DNA from: an uncultured Lysobacteraceae bacterium | GTDB lineage: Bacteria; Pseudomonadota; Gammaproteobacteria; Xanthomonadales; Xanthomonadaceae | Length of the DNA: 62,263 bases | Assembly: GCA_937897645.1 (NCBI GenBank) | Contig: CALCNV010000126.1 | Span: 1 to 62,263 of the forward strand | Direction of reading: 5' to 3' | In this document: positions 32,453 through 41,547 of the stretch, one piece after another | How positions within the stretch are numbered: position 1 is the stretch's first letter | How the letters are laid out: every line of letters starts with the position of its first letter | The notes under the pieces: generated by a model | What the model saw: the letters and a program-made list of their open reading frames with translations, nothing else | Told to the model about the DNA's origin: nothing | Database searches by the model: none | Position numbers and translations under genes: made by a program

Positions 32453-34117
32453 CTAGCCCACATCCACAAGCAGTCGCTTGGCCGCCGCGCGCGCTTCCTT
32501 GCTGACCTCAACCCCGCCCAGCATGCGCGCCAGTTCTTCCTCGCGCTGCGTGGCAGCCAGCAGCTCGACCGCACTCTGGGTCATGCCATCCACCGGCGCC
32601 TTGCTGACCCGGTAGTGGGCGTGCCCCTGGGCCGCGACTTGCGGCAGGTGGGTCACGCAGAGCACCTGGCGCTTTCCACCCAGCGCGCGCAGCTTGCGGC
32701 CGACGATATCCGATACCGCACCACCGATGCCGGAATCCACTTCGTCGAAGACCATGGTCGGCACCGCATCCAATCCCAGCGCCGCCACTTCGATCGCCAG
32801 CGAGATGCGCGAAAGCTCGCCGCCGGAAGCGACCTTGCGAAGCGCGCGCGGCGGCTGGCCGGCGTTGGCCGACACCAGGAATTCAACGCGCTCGCTGCCC
32901 AGTGGATCGGCGCGTTCGCTGTCGTTGGGTTCGATGGCAATCTCGAAGCGCCCGCCGCCCATGCCCAGCTCGGCGATCAATGCCGTGGTGGCCTTGGAAA
33001 GCGTGCTGGCCGCGGCCTTGCGGGTCTTGGCCAGCTTGCCGGCCGTGCTGCGCCAGTGGTCCGTGGCGGCCTGGATTTCAGTATTGAGATTCAACAAGCG
33101 TTCGCCGGCACCCCGTAAACCCTCAAGCTCGGTCGCGATGGCATCACGACGCGCGCCCAGTTGTTCCGGCGAAACACGGTGCTTGCGGGCGAGGTCGTGG
33201 AGGCGGGTGAGGGTGCGTTCCAGTTCCATGAATTGCGCCGGGTCGGCATCCAGGTCGTCGCGCACGCGATCCAGCACCACCAGGGCCTCATCCAGTTGGA
33301 TGTTTGCACTTTCCAGCAGGGCATCGACGTCGCGCAGGCGCGGCTCGTGTTCGGCCATGCGCGACAGTTCGCTGCGCGACTGCTGCAATTGGCGCGAAAC
33401 CGACGGCGCTTCCTCGCCGGCAAGCCGGGCGAACGCGGCATTGCAGGCGTCGATCAGGCCGGATGCGTTGGCCTGGCGACGATGGCTGGCAGCCAGCGCG
33501 GCAATGGCGGCGCTGTCCAGGTTTTCGCGTTGCAGTTCGCCGAGCTGGTGTTCCAGGTAGTTGATGCGGTCCGATACATCGCCCTGTTGCGAAAGCGTTT
33601 CGCGTTCGCGCAGCAAGGTACTCCAGGCGTGGGCCGCGGCACGCACGGCGGCGCGCTCGGGTTCGTTGCGGGCATAGGCATCCAGCAGCTCCAGCTGGCT
33701 GGGCCGCGAAAGCAGGGCCTGGTGCTCATGCTGGCCGTGGATTTCCACCAGCAAGGCGGCCAGCTCGGTGAGCTGGGCGAGGGTGACGCTGCGCCCGTTG
33801 ATGAAGGCACGCGAACCGCCGTCGGCGCGGATCACGCGGCGTAACTGGCAATCGCTGTCGTCCAGCTCGTTCTCGCGCAGCCAGGCCAGCGCGGGCGGGG
33901 CATCGGCGAGGTCGAATTCGGCCGAAAGCTCGGCGCGTTCCGCCCCGTGGCGCACCACGCCGCTGTCGGCACGCAGGCCGCACAGGAAACCCAGTGCATC
34001 CACCAGCAGCGACTTGCCTGCGCCGGTTTCGCCGGAAATCACGGTCATGCCCGGGCCGAACTCCAGTTCGGCGGCGCGGACCACGGCGAAATCCTTGAGG
34101 GCGAGGTGTCTGAGCAT
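32453..34117 (-). CDS. recN: DNA repair protein RecN
   Basis: SMC-like ATPase of double-strand break repair, 554 residues. From ATG 34117 it reads MLRHLALKDFAVV with Walker A ISGETGAGKSLLVD (residues ~30-40). A long coiled coil fills the middle, and the C-terminal SGGELSRISLAIE (ABC signature) and MVFDEVDSGIGG (Walker B) close the head. An upstream open extension to 34285 runs into the repeat and is discounted. Confidence 0.97.
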   Translation of the reverse strand: MLRHLALKDFAVVRAAELEFGPGMTVISGETGAGKSLLVDALGFLCGLRADSGVVRHGAERAELSAEFDLADAPPALAWLRENELDDSDCQLRRVIRADGGSRAFINGRSVTLAQLTELAALLVEIHGQHEHQALLSRPSQLELLDAYARNEPERAAVRAAAHAWSTLLRERETLSQQGDVSDRINYLEHQLGELQRENLDSAAIAALAASHRRQANASGLIDACNAAFARLAGEEAPSVSRQLQQSRSELSRMAEHEPRLRDVDALLESANIQLDEALVVLDRVRDDLDADPAQFMELERTLTRLHDLARKHRVSPEQLGARRDAIATELEGLRGAGERLLNLNTEIQAATDHWRSTAGKLAKTRKAAASTLSKATTALIAELGMGGGRFEIAIEPNDSERADPLGSERVEFLVSANAGQPPRALRKVASGGELSRISLAIEVAALGLDAVPTMVFDEVDSGIGGAVSDIVGRKLRALGGKRQVLCVTHLPQVAAQGHAHYRVSKAPVDGMTQSAVELLAATQREEELARMLGGVEVSKEARAAAKRLLVDVG

Positions 34118-34200
34118 GGGTGCGCATTGTAGGGGCATGTGGCGCAAAGCTTGAGACACCTGCCACTTTCGTAGCCATGCGTCCGTTCGCATGCTCGGTG

Positions 34201-34288
34201 GCAATGGTCGTAGGAGCGGGCCCTGACCGCGATGCTTTGGCCCATGAACAAAAGCATCGCGGGCAGGGCCCGCTCCTACGACCATTGC
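34201..34288. repeat. Long inverted GTAG repeat between recN and hrcA
   Basis: Arms GCAATGGTCGTAGGAGCGGG... and its exact inverse are perfect over about 25 bp, extending beyond the GTAG core on both sides; a second inner palindrome (GCGATGCTT/AAGCATCGC) lies inside. It occupies the shared recN/hrcA promoter gap. Confidence 0.85.
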
Positions 34289-34319
34289 AAAGTGCGGCCG
34301 CTGCGGCTATCTATCGCGC

Positions 34320-35363
34320 ATGTCTTTCCAGCCCGCCTCACTCGACCCGCGCGCCCGCCACCTGCTGCGCACGCTGATTGCGCGTTACATCCGTGATGGC
34401 GAACCGGTCGGATCGCAAACCCTGGCCCGCAATGCCGGCCTTGACGTCAGTGCCGCCACCATCCGCAACATCCTGGGGGACCTTGAAGACATCGGACTGC
34501 TGACTTCGCCGCATACCTCGGCGGGTCGCATTCCCACTGCGCAGGGCTACCGCATGTTCGTGGACAGCCTGGTGCAGATGCAGCCGCTGGGGGATGGCGA
34601 GGTCGCGCGCTTGCGTGCCGAATTACCGGCCGGCGTGGGCACGCAGGCGTTACTCGGCAATGCCTCGGAACTGCTGTCGGCCATGACCCATTTCGTCGGC
34701 GTAGTCAGCGCACCCAAGCGCGAGCAGTTCGCCTTCCGCCACATCGATTTCGTGCCGCTGGACGGTCGCCGCGTGCTGGCCATCCTTGTGTTCGCCGACA
34801 ACGACGTGCAGAACCGGGTGATCGAACCGCGCCGCGCCTACGACCCCTCGGAACTGGAGCGCGTCGCCAACTTCCTTAACGCCAATTTCGCCGGCCGGCC
34901 GCTGTCCGAGATCCGCACGACCCTGCTGCATGACCTGCGCAACGCCCAGGCGGAAATGGAAGGGCTGCTGGCCCATACCGTGGAACTGGCGGAGCACGCT
35001 TTCATCCCGGCCAGTGACGACATGGTGCTGACCGGGCAGACCCGCTTGATCGGCGTGCAGGACCTGTCCGACCTGGATCGCCTGCGCGAGCTGTTCGAAA
35101 CCTTCGCCCGCAAGCGCGAGATCCTGCAGTTGCTGGAACGCACCCTGCAGGCACCGGGCGTACGCATCTTCATTGGCGAGGAAACCGGATTAGCCCCGTT
35201 GGACGGTGTGTCAGTCGTCACTGCGCCGTACATGGCCGGCGGCCAGGTGCTGGGCGTGCTGGGGGTCATCGGCCCCACCCGCATGGCCTATGAGCGGGTG
35301 ATACCGGTCGTGCAGGCGGCTGCCGATGCCTTGGGTGCGGCCATGGACCTGCCGCAAACGTAA
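34320..35363 (+). CDS. hrcA: Heat-inducible transcription repressor HrcA
   Basis: CIRCE-binding repressor, 347 residues. The N-terminal winged helix has RDGEPVGSQTLARNAGLDVSAATIRNILGDLEDIGLLTSPHTSAGRIPT; the dimerisation/GAF-like part has VFADNDVQNRVI and IFIGEETGLAPLDGVSVVTAPY. First gene of hrcA-grpE-dnaK-dnaJ. No CIRCE inverted repeat was seen near it; targets such as groESL would be elsewhere. Confidence 0.96.
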   Translation: MSFQPASLDPRARHLLRTLIARYIRDGEPVGSQTLARNAGLDVSAATIRNILGDLEDIGLLTSPHTSAGRIPTAQGYRMFVDSLVQMQPLGDGEVARLRAELPAGVGTQALLGNASELLSAMTHFVGVVSAPKREQFAFRHIDFVPLDGRRVLAILVFADNDVQNRVIEPRRAYDPSELERVANFLNANFAGRPLSEIRTTLLHDLRNAQAEMEGLLAHTVELAEHAFIPASDDMVLTGQTRLIGVQDLSDLDRLRELFETFARKREILQLLERTLQAPGVRIFIGEETGLAPLDGVSVVTAPYMAGGQVLGVLGVIGPTRMAYERVIPVVQAAADALGAAMDLPQT

Positions 35364-35372
35364 TCATTCCGC

Positions 35373-35399
35373 CTTGAATCCCCGCGGCCAGACCCCATT
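35373..35399 (+). promoter_or_regulatory. Sigma-32-type heat-shock promoter upstream of grpE
   Basis: CTTGAA (35373-35378), 14-bp spacer, CCCCATT (35393-35399), close to the RpoH consensus CTTGAAA / CCCCATNT. It lies ~50 bp before the grpE ATG. Confidence 0.75.
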
Positions 35400-35450
35400 G
35401 GTTCGGGTGACGCTGCCCGACACCGGGGCGGCCCGCCTACGGACACCCGC

Positions 35451-35975
35451 ATGAGCCATACCCACGACGACTCCAATGCCGCGCCCGAATCCGGCGCCGA
35501 CGACGCCACGCTTGAAAGCCAGCTGCAGGCGGAGGTCGAGCACCTGCGCGCCGAACTCGAGCAGACCCGCGCCGACGTGCTGCGCGAGCGCGCCGACCTT
35601 GAGAACCAGCGCAAGCGTGTCAGCCGCGATATCGACCAGCTGCGCAAATTCGCCAACGAACGCCTGCTGTCCGACCTGCTGCCGGTATTCGACAGCCTGG
35701 ACGCCGGCCTCACCGCCGCGGGAGAGCAGCCCAGTCCGTTGCGCGATGGCCTGGAGCTGACCTTCCGCCAGTTGCTGAAAGTCGCGGGCGACAACGGCCT
35801 GAGCATGGTCGACCCCACCGGTGACACGTTCAACCCGGAATACCACCAGGCCATCAGCCAGGTGGACGCGCCCGACGCCGCCCCGGGCAGCGTGGTCCAG
35901 GTCTTCCAGAAGGGCTACGTACTCAACGAGCGTTTGCTGCGCCCCGCGCTGGTGGTGGTGGCGAAGCACGATTGA
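35451..35975 (+). CDS. grpE: Nucleotide exchange factor GrpE
   Basis: DnaK co-chaperone of 174 residues. A long N-terminal coiled coil (EAEVEHLRAELEQTRADVLRERADLENQRKRV region, residues ~25-75) leads to the C-terminal wing with DPTGDTFNPEYHQAISQV and GYVLNERLLRPALVVVAK, which is diagnostic. It follows hrcA at 87 bp with its own sigma-32-like promoter. Confidence 0.96.
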   Translation: MSHTHDDSNAAPESGADDATLESQLQAEVEHLRAELEQTRADVLRERADLENQRKRVSRDIDQLRKFANERLLSDLLPVFDSLDAGLTAAGEQPSPLRDGLELTFRQLLKVAGDNGLSMVDPTGDTFNPEYHQAISQVDAPDAAPGSVVQVFQKGYVLNERLLRPALVVVAKHD

Positions 35976-35984
35976 CCGGTTCCG

Positions 35985-36056
35985 GTAGGAGCGGCCCATG
36001 GCCGCGAGCTCTTCAGCTGAATCGATCAAAAGCTCGCGGCCATGGGCCGCTCCTAC
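35985..36056. repeat. Inverted GTAG repeat pair between grpE and dnaK
   Basis: GTAGGAGCGGCCCATGGCCGCG with its inverse ending CCGCTCCTAC at 36056; arms ~28 bp, spacer ~16 bp. Confidence 0.85.
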
Positions 36057-36071
36057 CCAATCAATAGCCGG

Positions 36072-36097
36072 CTTGAATGTTCCACGCCGGCCCCCAC
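36072..36097 (+). promoter_or_regulatory. Sigma-32-type promoter upstream of dnaK
   Basis: CTTGAA (36072-36077), 14-bp spacer, CCCCAC (36092-36097, continuing ATT). Located ~60 bp before the dnaK ATG, downstream of the GTAG hairpin. Confidence 0.65.
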
Positions 36098-36155
36098 ATT
36101 CCAACCATCACCGGCGCATCGCCGGCCAAAGACTGACCTTTAGGGAGCACGCAAC

Positions 36156-38075
36156 ATGGGCAAGATCATCGGTATCGACCTGGGCACGACCAACTCGTGC
36201 GTGGCGATCATGGACGGCGGCAAGGCCCGCGTCATCGAAAATTCGGAAGGCGACCGCACCACGCCCTCCATCGTGGCCTACACGAAGGACGGTGAAGTAC
36301 TGGTCGGCGCCTCGGCCAAGCGCCAGGCCGTCACCAACCCCAAGAACACCTTCTACGCGGTGAAGCGCCTGATCGGCCGCAAGTTCACCGACGCCGAAGT
36401 ACAGAAAGACATCGGCCTGGTCTCGTACGGCATCACCGCGCATGAAAACGGCGACGCCTGGGTCACCACGTCCGACGGCAAGAAGCTCTCCGCGCAGGAA
36501 ATCTCCGCGCGTATTCTGGAAAAAATGAAGAAGACGGCCGAAGCCTTCCTCGGCGAAACCGTCACCGAAGCCGTCATCACCGTGCCGGCCTACTTCAACG
36601 ACAGCCAGCGCCAGGCCACCAAGGACGCGGGCAAGATCGCGGGCCTTGACGTCAAGCGCATCATCAACGAACCCACCGCGGCCGCGCTGGCCTACGGCCT
36701 GGACAAAGACGGCGGCGACCGCAAGATCGTGGTCTATGACCTCGGCGGCGGCACCTTCGACGTGTCCATCATCGAGATCGCCAACGTGGACGGCGAGAAG
36801 CAGTTCGAAGTGCTGGCCACCAACGGCGACACCTTCCTGGGTGGCGAAGACTTCGACAAGCGCGTCATCGATTACCTGGTGGAAGAGTTCCAGAAGGACC
36901 AGGGCATCGACCTGCGCAAGGACCCGTTGGCCCTGCAGCGCCTGAAGGACGCGGCCGAGCGCGCCAAGATCGAACTCTCGTCCAGCCAGCAGACCGAAGT
37001 GAACCTGCCGTACGTGACGGCCGATGCCTCGGGCCCGAAGCACCTCAACATCAAGCTGACCCGCGCCAAGCTGGAAGCGCTGGTCGAAGACCTGGTGAAG
37101 AAGACCATCGAGCCGTGCCGCATCGCGATGAACGACGCCGGCCTGCGCGCCAGCGACATCGGCGAGGTGATCCTGGTCGGCGGCCAGACCCGCATGCCCA
37201 AGGTGCAGGCGGCGGTGGCCGAGTTCTTCGGCAAGGAGCCGCGCAAGGACGTCAACCCGGACGAGGCCGTCGCGCTGGGCGCGGCGGTGCAGGGCGGCGT
37301 GCTGGCCGGCGACGTCAAGGACGTGCTGCTGCTGGACGTGACCCCGCTGAGCCTGGGCATCGAGACCCTGGGCGGCGTGTTCACCAAGATCATCGAGAAG
37401 AACACCACCATCCCGACCAAGGCCTCGCAGACCTTCTCCACCGCCGAGGACAACCAGTCCGCGGTGACGGTGCACGTGCTGCAGGGCGAGCGCGAACAGG
37501 CCCGCTTCAACAAGTCGCTGGCCAAGTTCGACCTGTCCGGCATCGAGCCGGCGCCGCGCGGCATGCCGCAGGTGGAAGTGTCGTTCGACATCGATGCCAA
37601 CGGCATCATCCACGTCAGCGCCAAGGACAAGAAGACCAACAAGGAACAGAAGGTCGAGATCAAGTCCGGTTCCGGCCTGTCCGAAGCCGAAATCGCGCAG
37701 ATGGTGGCCGACGCCGAAGCGCATCGCGAGGAAGACCAGAAATTCCACGAACTGGTCACGGCGCGCAACCAGGCCGACGGTCTGATCCACGCCACCCGCA
37801 ATGCCATCACCGAGCACGGCAGCAAGGTCGACGGCAGCGTCATCGGCAATGTCGAGGCGGCCCTGGCTGACCTTGAGACGGCCATGAAGGGCGACGACAA
37901 GGGCCAGATCGATTCCAAGACCAAGAACCTGGAAGAAGTGGCGCAGTCGCTGTACGCCGCCGTTGCCGCCGCAGGACAGGCAGGCGAGGCGGGTGAACCG
38001 TCCAGCCAGCATGCGGGCGAAGACGTGGTGGACGCGGAGTTCACCGAAGTCAAAGACGACGAAGAAAAGAAGTAA
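36156..38075 (+). CDS. dnaK: Chaperone protein DnaK (Hsp70)
   Basis: ATP-driven Hsp70 of 639 residues. Opening MGKIIGIDLGTTNSCVAIMDG, VITVPAYFNDSQRQATKDAG, VYDLGGGTFDVSIIE and VILVGGQTRMPKVQ mark the ATPase domain. DVTPLSLGIETLGGVFT begins the substrate domain, and the C terminus ends DVVDAEFTEVKDDEEKK, the typical EEVKDDDKK-like tail. GGAG precedes the ATG. A large open frame on the opposite strand is an artefact of codon usage. Confidence 0.99.
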   Translation: MGKIIGIDLGTTNSCVAIMDGGKARVIENSEGDRTTPSIVAYTKDGEVLVGASAKRQAVTNPKNTFYAVKRLIGRKFTDAEVQKDIGLVSYGITAHENGDAWVTTSDGKKLSAQEISARILEKMKKTAEAFLGETVTEAVITVPAYFNDSQRQATKDAGKIAGLDVKRIINEPTAAALAYGLDKDGGDRKIVVYDLGGGTFDVSIIEIANVDGEKQFEVLATNGDTFLGGEDFDKRVIDYLVEEFQKDQGIDLRKDPLALQRLKDAAERAKIELSSSQQTEVNLPYVTADASGPKHLNIKLTRAKLEALVEDLVKKTIEPCRIAMNDAGLRASDIGEVILVGGQTRMPKVQAAVAEFFGKEPRKDVNPDEAVALGAAVQGGVLAGDVKDVLLLDVTPLSLGIETLGGVFTKIIEKNTTIPTKASQTFSTAEDNQSAVTVHVLQGEREQARFNKSLAKFDLSGIEPAPRGMPQVEVSFDIDANGIIHVSAKDKKTNKEQKVEIKSGSGLSEAEIAQMVADAEAHREEDQKFHELVTARNQADGLIHATRNAITEHGSKVDGSVIGNVEAALADLETAMKGDDKGQIDSKTKNLEEVAQSLYAAVAAAGQAGEAGEPSSQHAGEDVVDAEFTEVKDDEEKK

Positions 38076-38111
38076 TTGATCGCGGGGCGGAACATCCGTC
38101 CCTTGTGAGCC

Positions 38112-38164
38112 GGGACCCGGTAGTCGCCTGCAGGATGAAATCCTGCGGCGGCTTCCCGGCTACC
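38112..38164. repeat. GTAG-type palindrome between dnaK and dnaJ
   Basis: GTAGTCGCC at 38120 pairs imperfectly with GGCGGCT...GGCTAC ending 38163; an inner hairpin GCAGGAT/ATCCTGC caps it. Confidence 0.6.
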
Positions 38165-38193
38165 GGCTTCCGTTTACCGGCTATCTGATTTCC

Positions 38194-39321
38194 ATGAGCA
38201 AGCGCGACTACTACGAAATCCTGGGCGTGGCCCGCAACGCCAGCGAAGACGAGCTGAAGAAGGCCTACCGTCGCTGCGCGATGAAGCATCACCCTGACCG
38301 CAATCCCGGCGATGCCGCCGCGGAGGCTGCGTTCAAGGAGTGCAAGGAAGCCTACGAAGTGCTGTCCGACGGCGGCAAGCGCCGCATGTACGACCAGCAC
38401 GGGCATGCGGCGTTCGAGCACGGCATGGGCGGTGGCGGCCCTGGACCGGGCGCGCCGGACATGGGCGATATCTTCGGCGACATCTTCGGCAATATCTTCG
38501 GTGGGGGCGGTGGCGCACGCGCCGCGCGTCGCGGCGCCGATGTCGGTTACGTGATGGAGCTCGACCTGGAAGAAGCCGTCGCCGGCATCGAGAAGCGCAT
38601 CGAGATCCCGACGCTGGCGCCCTGCGATCCCTGCCATGGCTCCGGTTCCGAAGACGGCAAGTCCGAAACCTGCACGACTTGCGGCGGTCGTGGGCAAGTG
38701 CGCATGCAGCGCGGCATCTTCGCCATGCAGCAGGCATGTCCGCATTGCGACGGGCGCGGCCAGATCATCAAGAACCCCTGCAAGACCTGTCACGGTGCCG
38801 GTCGCGTGGAGGAAGAAAAAATCCTGGCCGTGAAGATTCCCGCAGGCGTCGATAACGGCGACCGCATCCGCCTGGCGGGCGAGGGCGAAGCCGGCCCGAC
38901 GGGGACACCGCCCGGTGACCTGTACGTGGAAGTGCGCGTGCGCGAGCACGACATCTTCCAGCGCGACGGCGACGACCTGCACTGCGAGGTGCCGATCCGG
39001 ATTTCCCAAGCGGCGCTCGGCGACAACATCCGCGTACCAACGCTGGATGGCGAGACCGAGATCCGCATACCCGCCGAAACCCAGACCGGCAAGCTGTTCC
39101 GCCTGCGTGGCAAGGGCGTGAAATCCGTGCGCAGCCGTGCACCCGGCGACCTGTTCTGCCGCGTCGCGGTGGAGACACCGGTCAACCTGACCGCCGAGCA
39201 GCGCGAGCTGATGGAAAAATTCGAAGCCACGTTTGCCGGCGATGATGCACGCAAGCATTCGCCCAAGTCGGCGACCTTCCTCGACGGCGTGAAATCATTC
39301 TGGGATCGCATGACCTCCTGA
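38194..39321 (+). CDS. dnaJ: Chaperone protein DnaJ (Hsp40)
   Basis: Type I J-protein of 375 residues. J domain YYEILGVARNASEDELKKAYR with the HPD motif (MKHHPDRNPGD), a Gly-rich linker (residues ~75-115), then four zinc-finger repeats CDPCHGSG, CTTCGGRG, CPHCDGRG and CKTCHGAG. The C-terminal peptide-binding domain follows. It stimulates DnaK ATPase. Confidence 0.98.
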   Translation: MSKRDYYEILGVARNASEDELKKAYRRCAMKHHPDRNPGDAAAEAAFKECKEAYEVLSDGGKRRMYDQHGHAAFEHGMGGGGPGPGAPDMGDIFGDIFGNIFGGGGGARAARRGADVGYVMELDLEEAVAGIEKRIEIPTLAPCDPCHGSGSEDGKSETCTTCGGRGQVRMQRGIFAMQQACPHCDGRGQIIKNPCKTCHGAGRVEEEKILAVKIPAGVDNGDRIRLAGEGEAGPTGTPPGDLYVEVRVREHDIFQRDGDDLHCEVPIRISQAALGDNIRVPTLDGETEIRIPAETQTGKLFRLRGKGVKSVRSRAPGDLFCRVAVETPVNLTAEQRELMEKFEATFAGDDARKHSPKSATFLDGVKSFWDRMTS

Positions 39322-39326
39322 TGTTG

Positions 39327-39394
39327 GTAGGAGCGACGTGAGTCGCGATGAATGTTTCCGATGAAACCTCCATCGCGACTCACGTCGCTCCTAC
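39327..39394. repeat. Inverted GTAG repeat pair after dnaJ
   Basis: GTAGGAGCGACGTGAGTCGCGATG and its inverse (CATCGCGACTCACGTCGCTCC... to CTAC at 39394), with a ~20-bp spacer. Ends 22 bp before the prephenate dehydrogenase ATG. Confidence 0.85.
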
Positions 39395-39416
39395 ATGCGT
39401 GCCGGCTCGCTCTACA

Positions 39417-40568
39417 ATGACGCTCCCGTCAACCGAGCGTCACGTCGCCGTGAAAGCCTCTCCCATCATCGGCATCATCGGCAGCGCTGGCGCTTACGGT
39501 CGCTGGCTGGGCGAATTCTTTGCCAACCGTATGCAGTTGCCCGTACTGGGCCGCGATCCATATATGGCGGAGAACATCAGCAAAGAAGATTTGATTGCAC
39601 GCTGCGACGTGCTGGTCTTCGCCACGCCCATCCGCCATACCCCCAGCTTGATCGCAGACTACGTGCGCATCGCAGGTGGACGCGAGGCACGACAACTCTG
39701 GCTGGACGTCACTTCAATCAAGTCCGAACCCGTAAGCGCCATGCTCGCGTCGAGAGCCGATGTCGTCGGCCTGCATCCGATGACCGCGCCACCCAAGTCG
39801 CCCACGCTGAAAGGCCGCGTGATGGTGGTGTGCGAAGCGCGGCTGCAGGGATGGCGCGACTGGGTGCAGGAATTACTGCGCGCACTCGAAGCAGAGTGCG
39901 TCCACAGCACGCCCGAGCATCATGACCAGGTGATGGCCCTGGTGCAGGCGATGGTCCATGCGACCCACCTTGCGCAAGCCGGAGTATTGCGCGAATACGC
40001 GTCGCGACTCGGGAACTTGAGTGAACTGTTGCCGTATCGCTCGGCCTCGTTCGAGATGGATACCGCCGTCATGGCGCGTATCCTGTCGATGAACCCGGCC
40101 ATCTACGAAGACATCCAGTTCGGCAATCCACACGTGGCCGGTATGCTGGAAGCACTGGTGCGCCAGCTCTCGCAGTTGCATGCGCAGGTCAGCCGCGGCG
40201 ACGAGGCTTCGCGTTCCGAATTCCGCCAAGAGTTCCTGCAAGCCAACCATGCTGCGTTGGGCAACAAGGCGCTGGCCGATGGCAATTACAGTTTCGAACG
40301 CATCGGCTACCTGCTCGCCGACCTGACCGAAACCCGCACGCTCAGCATCCATTTGCCTCAGGACCAACCGGGTTCACTGCGCGCCTTGCTTGAGGTATTC
40401 GAGCGCCATGAAGTGAACCTGTCGTCCATCCATTCCTCGCGCACGCCCTCAGGTGAAGTGCATTTCAGGATCGGCTTCGAGGCCGACACCCGGCCACAAG
40501 CACTGGCTGTCGTGGCACGGGAGATTGATGCAAGCGGCATCGGCCGGGTACTCGATACCCCCGCATGA
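39417..40568 (+). CDS. tyrA: Prephenate dehydrogenase with C-terminal ACT domain
   Basis: NAD(P)-dependent conversion of prephenate to 4-hydroxyphenylpyruvate in tyrosine synthesis. IIGIIGSAGAYGRWLGEFF is the nucleotide-binding loop; LWLDVTSIKSEPV and VVGLHPMTAPPKSPTLKGRVMVVCE are typical. The last ~80 residues (TRTLSIHLPQDQPGSLRALLEVFERHEVNLSSIHSS split across an ACT fold) should bind a regulatory amino acid. The ATG at 39417 overlaps a TACAAT hexamer that looks like a -10 box; GTG at 39450 (VKASPIIGII) may be the true start. No chorismate mutase domain. Confidence 0.87.
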   Translation: MTLPSTERHVAVKASPIIGIIGSAGAYGRWLGEFFANRMQLPVLGRDPYMAENISKEDLIARCDVLVFATPIRHTPSLIADYVRIAGGREARQLWLDVTSIKSEPVSAMLASRADVVGLHPMTAPPKSPTLKGRVMVVCEARLQGWRDWVQELLRALEAECVHSTPEHHDQVMALVQAMVHATHLAQAGVLREYASRLGNLSELLPYRSASFEMDTAVMARILSMNPAIYEDIQFGNPHVAGMLEALVRQLSQLHAQVSRGDEASRSEFRQEFLQANHAALGNKALADGNYSFERIGYLLADLTETRTLSIHLPQDQPGSLRALLEVFERHEVNLSSIHSSRTPSGEVHFRIGFEADTRPQALAVVAREIDASGIGRVLDTPA

Positions 40569-41470
40569 GCGTGCTTGACCCGTGCCACAATCGTGGCGTG
40601 CGCACCCGGGAAATCACCTCAAACGGCTTACGCTTTGCCTATCTGGAAATGGGCGAAGGCCCGATGGTGCTGCTGTTGCATGGCTTTCCCGACAATGCCA
40701 CGTCATGGGAGCAACAAATGCCTGCACTGGCAAACGCCGGCTACCGGGCAGTTGCCCCATTCCTGCGCGGATATCCGCCGACTGAAATTCCAGATCACGG
40801 CTACTTCGACCTCGCCACGCTGGCGACCGACATCAAGTGCCTGATCGAGGCGTTGAACGACGGTAAGCCGTGTTTCCTCGTCGGACAGGATTGGGGTGCG
40901 GCCATCAGCTACGCGGTGCTCGCAGCGTATCCGGCATCGATCAAGCGTGCAGCGATCCTCGCCGTGCCGCATCCAGTGGAAGTTCGCCGGACTCTCAAGC
41001 GATCGCCGAAGCACATCCTGCGTTCCTTCCACTGGTTCCTGTTCCAGTTGCCATGGCTGCCCGAACGCCTGTGCAGGATCAACAACTACGCCTTCATCGA
41101 ATTCCTGTGGACGCTGTGGTCGCCGTCCTACGACGACCGGGCCCACGTCGCCCGGATCAAGCAGATGCTGGCGAAGCCCGGCGCCATGGTCGCCACGCTT
41201 GCCTACTACCGCGCGATGATGAATCCGAAGATGGCCGACCCTGCGCTTGCCGAGGTAACGGCGCGCCTCTCGAACCCCATCACGACACCCACGCGCGTGC
41301 TGTGCGGATCACGCGACATGCGCAGGGAAATGCTGCCGCGACAAGCCGATCTGTTTGCCGGGCCGTACGAGTGGGGCGTGGTGGTAGGGGCAGGGCACTT
41401 CCTGCATCGGGAGAAGCCAGGCGTGGTCAACGCGGAGTTGATCGACTGGCTGGCGCGGGAAGACCGCTGA
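40565..41470 (+). CDS. Alpha/beta hydrolase, epoxide-hydrolase-like
   Basis: A 301-residue alpha/beta-hydrolase. VLLLHGFPDNATSW gives the HGxP oxyanion motif of epoxide hydrolases and haloalkane dehalogenases; the nucleophile is Asp in VGQDWGAAISY, and the catalytic His lies in VGAGHFLHREKP. The start overlaps the tyrA stop by 4 bp (ATGA); an internal GTG (VRTREITSNGLRFAY) is an alternative start. The substrate is unknown. Confidence 0.85.
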   Translation: MSVLDPCHNRGVRTREITSNGLRFAYLEMGEGPMVLLLHGFPDNATSWEQQMPALANAGYRAVAPFLRGYPPTEIPDHGYFDLATLATDIKCLIEALNDGKPCFLVGQDWGAAISYAVLAAYPASIKRAAILAVPHPVEVRRTLKRSPKHILRSFHWFLFQLPWLPERLCRINNYAFIEFLWTLWSPSYDDRAHVARIKQMLAKPGAMVATLAYYRAMMNPKMADPALAEVTARLSNPITTPTRVLCGSRDMRREMLPRQADLFAGPYEWGVVVGAGHFLHREKPGVVNAELIDWLAREDR

Positions 41471-41547
41471 TCCAGCTATTTCCCGATTGGCTGCAGGGCA
41501 ACTGTCCATCATTCGGCTTGCACGGGCTAAACCGTTAAACTGGGTCC

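Noticed and set aside
34118..35450. CIRCE operator near hrcA or grpE
   Set aside because: No TTAGCACTC-N9-GAGTGCTAA-like sequence was found by eye; only sigma-32-like promoters.
36108..38012. 634-codon open frame opposite dnaK
   Set aside because: Antisense shadow caused by GC-rich codon usage; the plus strand encodes a full DnaK. Similar long antisense frames over carB (44557-46305), lysS/prfB (54346-56292), rpfG/rpfC (56773-58890) and the DUF885 gene (12361-13947) are rejected for the same reason.
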